Below are positions 57,660 to 64,000 of a DNA stretch of 64,000 nt, one piece after another (position 1 is the first letter of the stretch; every line of letters starts with the position of its first letter). A program made the translations under genes and the position numbers. A model generated the notes under the pieces. It saw only the letters and a list, made by a program, of their open reading frames with translations. It did not search any database and had not been told where the DNA came from. The DNA comes from Flavobacteriaceae bacterium. GTDB taxonomy: Bacteria > Bacteroidota > Bacteroidia > Flavobacteriales > Flavobacteriaceae. The stretch covers positions 1 to 64,000 of the forward strand of contig CANHEA010000001.1 in NCBI GenBank assembly GCA_947459635.1, in the 5' to 3' direction.

Positions 57660-59285
57660 ATGGAGAATTACGCCCAAATTACGAAATCGATTTCGTTGGA
57701 AAAGTACGGTATCAAAGACGCAGCGGAAGTTATCTACAATCCATCTTATGACTTTCTATATCAAGAAGAATTAAAGTCAACTTTAGAAGGTTACGAAAAA
57801 GGGCAGCTGACAGAATTAGGCGCAGTAAACGTAATGACAGGAGTTTTTACTGGTCGTTCCCCAAAAGACAAATATATCGTTGAAGACAGCATCACAAAGG
57901 ACACCATTTGGTGGAATTCTGAGAAGGCTGTTAATGACAATAAGCCCATTGCTCAAAACACATGGAATGCACTTAAAGAAACAACAGTCGCGCAATTATC
58001 TGGCAAAAGATTGTTTGTTATCGACGCGTTTTGCGGTGCCAATGAGAATACACGTCTAAAAGTTCGTTTTGTCATGGAAGTGGCTTGGCAAGCGCATTTC
58101 GTAAAGAATATGTTTATCCGCCCAACGGACGAAGAATTAGAAAATTTTGGCGAACCTGACTTTATTGTGATGAATGCGTCCAAAACTAGTTTTAAAGATT
58201 ATGCTGCTCACGGATTGAATTCGGAAGTTTATGTTGCCTTCAATCTAACCGAAAAAATCCAATTGATTGGCGGAACTTGGTATGGTGGTGAGATGAAAAA
58301 AGGTTTGTTCTCGATGATGAACTATTATTTGCCATTACAAGGAATCGCTTCTATGCATTGTTCAGCCAACAAAGGAAAAGACGGCGATGTGGCAGTTTTC
58401 TTTGGATTGTCAGGAACCGGAAAAACAACTTTATCAACTGATCCGAAAAGAGAATTAATTGGTGATGACGAACATGGTTGGGACAATGATGGCGTTTTCA
58501 ATTTTGAAGGCGGTTGCTATGCTAAAACCATTGATTTGAGTCGCGAAAACGAACCTGATATTTTTGAAGCCATCAAAAAAGACGCTTTATTAGAAAATGT
58601 CACGGTAGACGCCAATGGTAAAATTGATTTTAAAGATGGATCTGTGACGCAGAACACGCGTGTCTCTTATCCAATCAATCATATTCACAATATCGTAAAA
58701 CCTATTTCTAAAGCAGGTCATGCAACCAAAGTAATTTTCTTAACTGCCGATGCTTTTGGTGTAATGCCACCGGTTTCTAAATTAACTCCAGAACAAACTA
58801 AATATTACTTTCTTTCTGGGTTTACTGCTAAATTAGCAGGTACTGAAAGAGGTGTAACAGAACCTCAACCTACTTTTTCTGCTTGTTTTGGAAAAGCTTT
58901 CTTGTCCTTGCATCCAACCAAGTATGGAGAAGAATTGGTGAAGAAAATGGAACAACATAATGCAAAAGCCTACATGGTCAATACAGGTTGGAACGGAACT
59001 GGAAAGCGAATTTCAATAAAAGATACACGTGCTATTATCGATGCGATTTTAGACGGTTCTATTGAAAAAGCAGAAACCAAAGTAATTCCAGTTTTTGATT
59101 TTGAGGTGCCAACAGCGCTTCACGACGTAGACGCTTCGATTCTTGATCCTAGAGATACTTATGAGAACGTTTCGGAATGGAATACCAAAGCAGAAGATTT
59201 AGCGTCGAGATTTATTGCAAATTTCAAACAATATGCGGACAATGCTGAGGGACAAAACTTAGTTAATGCAGGTCCTAAAAATTAG
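57660..59285 (+). CDS. pckA: Phosphoenolpyruvate carboxykinase (ATP)
   Basis: [68 protein letters not shown]. Confidence 0.97.
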   Translation: MENYAQITKSISLEKYGIKDAAEVIYNPSYDFLYQEELKSTLEGYEKGQLTELGAVNVMTGVFTGRSPKDKYIVEDSITKDTIWWNSEKAVNDNKPIAQNTWNALKETTVAQLSGKRLFVIDAFCGANENTRLKVRFVMEVAWQAHFVKNMFIRPTDEELENFGEPDFIVMNASKTSFKDYAAHGLNSEVYVAFNLTEKIQLIGGTWYGGEMKKGLFSMMNYYLPLQGIASMHCSANKGKDGDVAVFFGLSGTGKTTLSTDPKRELIGDDEHGWDNDGVFNFEGGCYAKTIDLSRENEPDIFEAIKKDALLENVTVDANGKIDFKDGSVTQNTRVSYPINHIHNIVKPISKAGHATKVIFLTADAFGVMPPVSKLTPEQTKYYFLSGFTAKLAGTERGVTEPQPTFSACFGKAFLSLHPTKYGEELVKKMEQHNAKAYMVNTGWNGTGKRISIKDTRAIIDAILDGSIEKAETKVIPVFDFEVPTALHDVDASILDPRDTYENVSEWNTKAEDLASRFIANFKQYADNAEGQNLVNAGPKN

Positions 59286-59312
59286 CGAATTATTTGTCCA
59301 TTTGCCATTTAT

Positions 59313-59365
59313 AAGTCGATTTTTGAATTAAATGCAGTCATTTTATTCAAAAATCGACTTTTTCT
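59313..59365 (+). terminator. Terminator downstream of pckA
   Basis: Perfect 16-bp arms AAGTCGATTTTTGAAT / ATTCAAAAATCGACTT followed by TTTCTTT. Confidence 0.85.
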
Positions 59366-59550
59366 TTAATAAAGATTGTTCAGAACTAAAACGTTTTCTG
59401 GTTTCAGATTAGGAAAATTATACCTTAATAATTAAGAATACGTGTATTATTGAAGCTAGATTTTGTCATTTCATCAAATCGTCTCTGCTGCGTTACATTG
59501 TAGCATAGAATTTATTTACTTTGTCCCATAACATTAAAAATGAAATAGTT

Positions 59551-59847
59551 ATGTCAGTAAAGAAACAATTTATAAAAACGAAACCTGTTTGCAAAGTAAC
59601 TTTTACAGTAGAAGCGAAAGAGGCAAATAACGCTGCAGTTGTTGGAGATTTTAACAACTGGAACCCAAAAGAAGGGGAAATGAGCAAACTTAAAAACGGT
59701 ACTTTTAAAGGTGTTTTCGATGTTACTAAAGATTCTTCTTATGAGTTCAAATATGTAATTGATGGTGCTTTTGTAAATGAAGTAGAAGCAGACTCATACA
59801 GATATAATGAATTTGCAGGTGCTGAAAACAGCGTATTGGAAGTTTAG
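59551..59847 (+). CDS. Stand-alone isoamylase early-set/CBM48-like domain protein
   Basis: VTFTVEAKEANNAAVVGDFNNWNPKEGEMSKLKNGTFKGVF...YEFKYVIDG; likely start ATG 59551. Confidence 0.88.
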   Translation: MSVKKQFIKTKPVCKVTFTVEAKEANNAAVVGDFNNWNPKEGEMSKLKNGTFKGVFDVTKDSSYEFKYVIDGAFVNEVEADSYRYNEFAGAENSVLEV

Positions 59848-59863
59848 TTTTATCAATAAATAT

Positions 59864-59894
59864 TAAAAGTCGCTCTCGTAGCGACTTTTTTTTT
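59864..59894. terminator. Bidirectional terminator between the CBM48 gene and pepE
   Basis: AAAAGTCGCTCTCGTAGCGACTTTTTTTTT. Confidence 0.88.
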
Positions 59895-59914
59895 ATCTAA
59901 TTTTTTCTCCTGTT

Positions 59915-60628
59915 TTATAGATTGGATAAGAAACTCAAATTGCTATTGCTTTCAAGTTCAATAGGTTCTTTATTTTGTCGAAACAACCGTGCTGGCAGGT
60001 TTCCTTTAAGCAATATTTCTTCTCCTTTTACTTCCAACCAACTGCCTTCTCGTAAGCCCAAAACGGGAACTGAATTGAAGGCGTGAAATTCTTTGATGCG
60101 CGTTTCTCTCGTTTCTCCCATATGGGTAGATTGCAAATCTGCATCAAGATAATGCGGATTCAAATTAAATGGAATCATGCCCAACGTCTGAAAACTTGGT
60201 GGATAAATGATGGGCATGTCATTGGTTGTTTGCATCGTTAATCCAGTGATATTACTACCTGCACTAGTTCCAAGGTACGGAGTTCCGTTTTTTAGGGTTT
60301 CTGCAAGAACGTCCATTATTTTGTTTTTATACAATTGAAAAACCAAAAGAAAGGTATTTCCGCCTCCCGTAAAAATGCCTTCTGCTTCTTTTATAGCTGC
60401 TATAGGATCATCAAATTCGTGAATGCCTTTCACTCCGATATTGATTGCAGTAAATGCACTTCGAACTTTTTCAGTGTATTCCTCATAAGAAATGCCACCT
60501 GGTCGCGCATACGGAATGAAAACAATAGACTTGCAGTTTTCAAAATGGGATTTCAAAATGGGCAAAATATAAGTGAGATAGCCTCCGCCATGCAGTGTCG
60601 ATGTACTTGCAATAATTAGATTTTTCAT
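59915..60628 (-). CDS. pepE: Dipeptidase E-like S51 peptidase
   Basis: IFTGGGNTFLLVFQL; YLGTSAGSNI; LGLREGSWLEV; start ATG at 60628 (MKNLIIASTSTLHGG). Confidence 0.92.
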   Translation of the reverse strand: MKNLIIASTSTLHGGGYLTYILPILKSHFENCKSIVFIPYARPGGISYEEYTEKVRSAFTAINIGVKGIHEFDDPIAAIKEAEGIFTGGGNTFLLVFQLYKNKIMDVLAETLKNGTPYLGTSAGSNITGLTMQTTNDMPIIYPPSFQTLGMIPFNLNPHYLDADLQSTHMGETRETRIKEFHAFNSVPVLGLREGSWLEVKGEEILLKGNLPARLFRQNKEPIELESNSNLSFLSNL

Positions 60629-60913
60629 ACAATATTCATTAATGGTGCTAAAGATAAAAAGCTTTTCCATTCAATTAGAAACTATGGGTTCCTAAAATTA
60701 ACATAGACTTACGAATATGTTGGCAAACAATTGGGATTGCCGATGCTTATTTTTGTTTTCACTCATAAATTGTTTGAGATCTAATAGAATAAATGGTTGT
60801 AATTGCTCAGAAAGCAGGGATAAATCACTAGCTTTGTTAGTAGTTGAAAATTGATTTTCTAGTTTGATTTTCAACTTTCAATAAACAGATATTCTAACTT
60901 AAATGGCTGCATT

Positions 60914-61669
60914 ATGAAAAGAACTTTCGGAATTTTTGCCTTACTTATTTTGACTCATATGGCTTACGCACAGGAATTGTCGAGAAGAATAGTTCATGGT
61001 CAGGCAGTAAACGATTCGATTAAAGTCGAGAATGTCATTGTTTTTAACGTAAGCGCTAAAGTAGGTGCTGTCGTTAAGGCGACTGGCTATTTCGATATCA
61101 AAGCTAGAGAAAACGATACTTTGGTTTTTTCGAGTTTACTTTTTAAGTCGAAAAGAATCGTATTGTCGGAGGCCGATATTAAAGCAGCAGAAATCAAAGT
61201 GAGATTACAAACATTCACCAATCAATTGGCGGAGGTGATTATCGAATCTAACAAAAATGTCACACCCATCAAAGGCAATAAGCAAGATATCGTTGATAAG
61301 AAATACGTTGATGATGCGCAATCTTCCCCAAAAAACACAGTGATGCCAACGAATGTGACCGAAAACGGAATGGACTTCGTTCGCATGTATAAAGATGTCA
61401 TGAGATTGATCAGAAAAAACAATCCCAATAAGAATGACTTAACGTCCTCTACTACATTTACTGAATTAGTGATGAAAAAAATAAAGTACTCGTTTTTTAA
61501 CAGCACTTTGAAACTTCAAGACGATGAAATCAAACTTTTTTTGCTCTACTGTGAAAACGACTCAAAAGTGGAAAAGGTCATGAAATCGAAATCTGAATTT
61601 GAATTGATGGATTTTTTAATTGAGGAAAATATTGACTTTAAGAAATTGACAGCTTTAGAAAAAAAATAG
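60914..61669 (+). CDS. Secreted carboxypeptidase-like regulatory-domain protein (copy 1)
   Basis: Signal peptide; RIVHGQAVNDSIKVENVIVFNVSAKVGAVVKATGYFDIKARENDTLVFSSLLFKSKRIVL. Confidence 0.8.
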   Translation: MKRTFGIFALLILTHMAYAQELSRRIVHGQAVNDSIKVENVIVFNVSAKVGAVVKATGYFDIKARENDTLVFSSLLFKSKRIVLSEADIKAAEIKVRLQTFTNQLAEVIIESNKNVTPIKGNKQDIVDKKYVDDAQSSPKNTVMPTNVTENGMDFVRMYKDVMRLIRKNNPNKNDLTSSTTFTELVMKKIKYSFFNSTLKLQDDEIKLFLLYCENDSKVEKVMKSKSEFELMDFLIEENIDFKKLTALEKK

Positions 61670-61676
61670 ATATTCA

Positions 61677-62399
61677 TTGACATTGCGAACCCTTTTCACC
61701 TTCCTCTTCTTCTTGTGTATTCAAGTAGTGTTCCCACAGAAATTGCTGTCGGGAAAAGTAATGGTTGAAGGTGCCGTAACTGAAAACGTCAACATTACTA
61801 ATGTTGCTAACAATGCATCCGTATCTACTAATCAAGAAGGCACTTTTTCAATACCAGTAAATATTGGTGACGCCTTGGTATTTTCCGCCGTAAATCTAGA
61901 AACAAAGAGAAAAGTGATTGCCGCTGAAGACTTAACTGATGCCTTTATGATTGTCAAGATGAGCGCTAGTATCACTCCATTAAACGAAGTTAAAGTCAAT
62001 GAAAATACTGGTATTACTGCAGAAAACTTAGGTATCATTCCACAAGGTCAAAAAAAATACTCGCCAGCTGAACGGCTGGTTCATGAAGCCACAACCGGCG
62101 GTGGATTGGTCCCGCTTAACCCAATTCTAAATGCCATTTCCGGACGGACAACCATGCTCAAAAAGGAAGTAGTTGCGGAAAAAAAAGAGCGATTGCTATT
62201 GCGGCTAGATGGATGGTTTGAGGAAAAATTTTACACAAATTCTCTTAAAATACCGCAAGAATATGTCAAAGGTTTTCATTATTTTTTAATTGAAGACAAC
62301 GATTTTGTCCGCGCTTTGAAAGCAAAAAACAAAACACTTACAAAGTTCCTCATGAGTAAGTTAGCCTTGAATTATAAGGAATCAATTTCGATACCATAG
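61677..62399 (+). CDS. Secreted carboxypeptidase-like regulatory-domain protein (copy 2, TTG start)
   Basis: LLSGKVMVEGAVTENVNITNVANNASVSTNQEGTFSIPVNIGDALVFSAVNLETKRKVI; parallels the preceding gene. Confidence 0.8.
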   Translation: MTLRTLFTFLFFLCIQVVFPQKLLSGKVMVEGAVTENVNITNVANNASVSTNQEGTFSIPVNIGDALVFSAVNLETKRKVIAAEDLTDAFMIVKMSASITPLNEVKVNENTGITAENLGIIPQGQKKYSPAERLVHEATTGGGLVPLNPILNAISGRTTMLKKEVVAEKKERLLLRLDGWFEEKFYTNSLKIPQEYVKGFHYFLIEDNDFVRALKAKNKTLTKFLMSKLALNYKESISIP

Positions 62400-62418
62400 A
62401 AATCACTATTTTTGACGT

Positions 62419-62913
62419 ATGAGAAGAATCGGTGTTATCTGTTTTTTATTATTTATTACGCTTAGTTCTTTTACTATTCACAAGTTTTATATCGCTATTT
62501 ACCAAATTAACTTTGTTCCAGACAAGAAGCGAATTGAGATTACTTCTAGAATTTTTGTAGATGATTTGAACGCTGCGTTAGAAAAACGCTTCAAAGTTAA
62601 AACGCACATTGGAGATGCCACAGAAACGACTGATGACGTTTCTAAAATGAACCAATATCTTCTGGAACATTTCAAAATCAAAGTAAACGGCGCGTCAAAA
62701 AACATCATTTTTATAAGCAAAGAAATGGAAAGCAACGTTGTCGTTGGCTATTATAAAATTGTCGAAGTTTCCAACGTCAAATCAATCTACGTTGAAAACA
62801 AATCGCTAATGGAGGTTTTCTCCGAACAGCAAAATATCATCCAAACAAACATCAATCGAAAAAAACAAAGTTTGTTATTAACTGCGGATAATTGGAGCGG
62901 GGTGTTAAAATAG
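62419..62913 (+). CDS. DUF6702-like family protein
   Basis: 164 aa; signal peptide; SSFTIHKFYIAIYQINFVPDKKRIEITSRIFVDDLNAALEKRF. Confidence 0.8.
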   Translation: MRRIGVICFLLFITLSSFTIHKFYIAIYQINFVPDKKRIEITSRIFVDDLNAALEKRFKVKTHIGDATETTDDVSKMNQYLLEHFKIKVNGASKNIIFISKEMESNVVVGYYKIVEVSNVKSIYVENKSLMEVFSEQQNIIQTNINRKKQSLLLTADNWSGVLK

Positions 62914-62923
62914 GTTCAAATCG

Positions 62924-62960
62924 AAAGTGCTCTAAAAAAAAACTTTATTTTTAGCGCTTT
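62924..62960 (+). terminator. Possible terminator between the DUF6702 gene and the M1 peptidase gene
   Basis: AAAGTGCTCTAAAAAAAAACTTTATTTTTAGCGCTTT hairpin. Confidence 0.5.
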
Positions 62961-62973
62961 AATAGCAAATTTT

Positions 62974-64000
62974 ATGAATAAAACGACATTTTTTAGTTTA
63001 GTGATTTTGACATTTTTTGTTTCGATTAATGCACAAGAGGTGGCAAAGCCAAAGCAAAAGGGACATGTTGACGAAAATAAATTCAGACAAATGTATGATT
63101 TGCTGGCGACACCTAATACCTACAGGACAGCATCAGGAGCGCCCGGTCCGGATTATTACCAGCAGCAAGCCGACTACAAAATTGACGTTGAACTCGATGA
63201 TAAAAATACAAAACTATATGGTGTCGAAACGGTTACTTACACCAATAACGCCAAAGAATCTTTAGATTACTTATGGATGCAGTTGGATCAAAATATAGCA
63301 GCGCGTACTTCTAAAACGCCATTAGTTGATAGCAATACGACCGATCCCGCGATGAGCACACAAGCTTTTTCTCGAAAGTACTTGGAAGAAAAGTTTGATG
63401 GCGGATTTAAAATTGACTATGTTAAAGACATCAAAGGAAATCCAATTTCGTATACTATAAACGAAACCATGATGCGAATCAATTTGGCAAAACCTTTAGC
63501 TCATGGTGAGAAGATGGTTTTGAATATCAAATGGAATTATAACATCAATAATTATATGCTTGATGGAGGTCGGTCTGGTTATGAGCACTTTGAAGACGGC
63601 AACAATTTATATGTATTGGCGCAATTTTATCCAAGAATGGCAGTCTATAATGATGTAGAAGGATGGCAAAATATGCAATTCTGGGGAAGCGGTGAATTCG
63701 CCTTGCCGTTTGGGAATTTTGAAGTTAATATAACAGTTCCCGCAGACCATATTATGGAAGCGACAGGCGTATTGCAAAATAGAGCTGAGGTGTTTACTGC
63801 TGAACAAGTAAAAAGATATGCGTTGGCAGAAAAGAGTTACGACAAACCGGTAATTATTGTAACCCAAGCAGAAGCGCAAGTGGCAGAAAAGGGATTTTCA
63901 ACACAGAAAAAAACATGGAAATTTAAGGCTGAAAATGTACGTGATTTCGGAATCTCTACTTCTAGAAAGTTTATTTTAGATGCTATGGCAGTAAAGTTTG
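62974..64000 (+). CDS. M1 family metallopeptidase (partial, runs off the right edge)
   Basis: Not in the ORF track because it is truncated. Translation from ATG 62974: MNKTTFFSLVILTFFVSINAQE...YYQQQADYKIDVELDDKNTKLYGVETVTYTNNAKESLDYLWMQLDQN, typical Bacteroidota M1 N-terminal domain. Confidence 0.9.
   Translation, partial: MNKTTFFSLVILTFFVSINAQEVAKPKQKGHVDENKFRQMYDLLATPNTYRTASGAPGPDYYQQQADYKIDVELDDKNTKLYGVETVTYTNNAKESLDYLWMQLDQNIAARTSKTPLVDSNTTDPAMSTQAFSRKYLEEKFDGGFKIDYVKDIKGNPISYTINETMMRINLAKPLAHGEKMVLNIKWNYNINNYMLDGGRSGYEHFEDGNNLYVLAQFYPRMAVYNDVEGWQNMQFWGSGEFALPFGNFEVNITVPADHIMEATGVLQNRAEVFTAEQVKRYALAEKSYDKPVIIVTQAEAQVAEKGFSTQKKTWKFKAENVRDFGISTSRKFILDAMAVKF

Noticed and set aside
1-64000. 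tRNA/rRNA genes, phage, transposase, restriction-modification or defence genes, diversity-generating retroelement
   Set aside because: No cloverleaf, rRNA, recombinase, transposase, reverse transcriptase or nuclease-like ORF was recognised; all long ORFs have ordinary assignments.

Overview
This 64 kb window is a gene-dense, AT-rich chromosomal segment from a Bacteroidota genome, most likely Flavobacteriaceae/Flavobacterium-like, judging from the gene repertoire (PorT, DUF5686/TamL-type outer-membrane proteins, TAnnTTTG promoter-like motif). Most of it is conserved housekeeping: class II HMG-CoA reductase (truncated by the left edge), DPP4 plus three tandem POT peptide transporters, comEC, lpxB, surE, a Prc protease, the mreBCD-mrdA-rodA cell-shape cluster, purH, accD, class II fba, a TamL/BamA-like protein, porT-ubiE, folA, rpoN, asnS, an MMPL/RND exporter, a Kef-type antiporter, frr-pyrH, truB-uppP-ftsX, leuS, an Lrp/AsnC regulator beside a saccharopine dehydrogenase-like gene, pckA, and an M1 peptidase truncated by the right edge. 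I saw no rRNA, tRNA, CRISPR array, phage or transposase gene. The unusual content is non-coding. (1) A dispersed ~80-135 bp element occurs four times. Its arms are conserved (GGAGC...TATCTTTT / AAAAGGATGCC...GGGCTA), but the central stem-loop differs in sequence in every copy while staying self-complementary. (2) At least eight different families of degenerate micro-repeat tracts (7-16 bp units) sit in intergenic gaps, several arranged as inverted pairs around short cores. (3) A REP-like palindrome plus a 7-bp x5 tract is read in-frame inside leuS, with a second related tract later in the same gene. All calls are by eye from the sequence; no searches were run.
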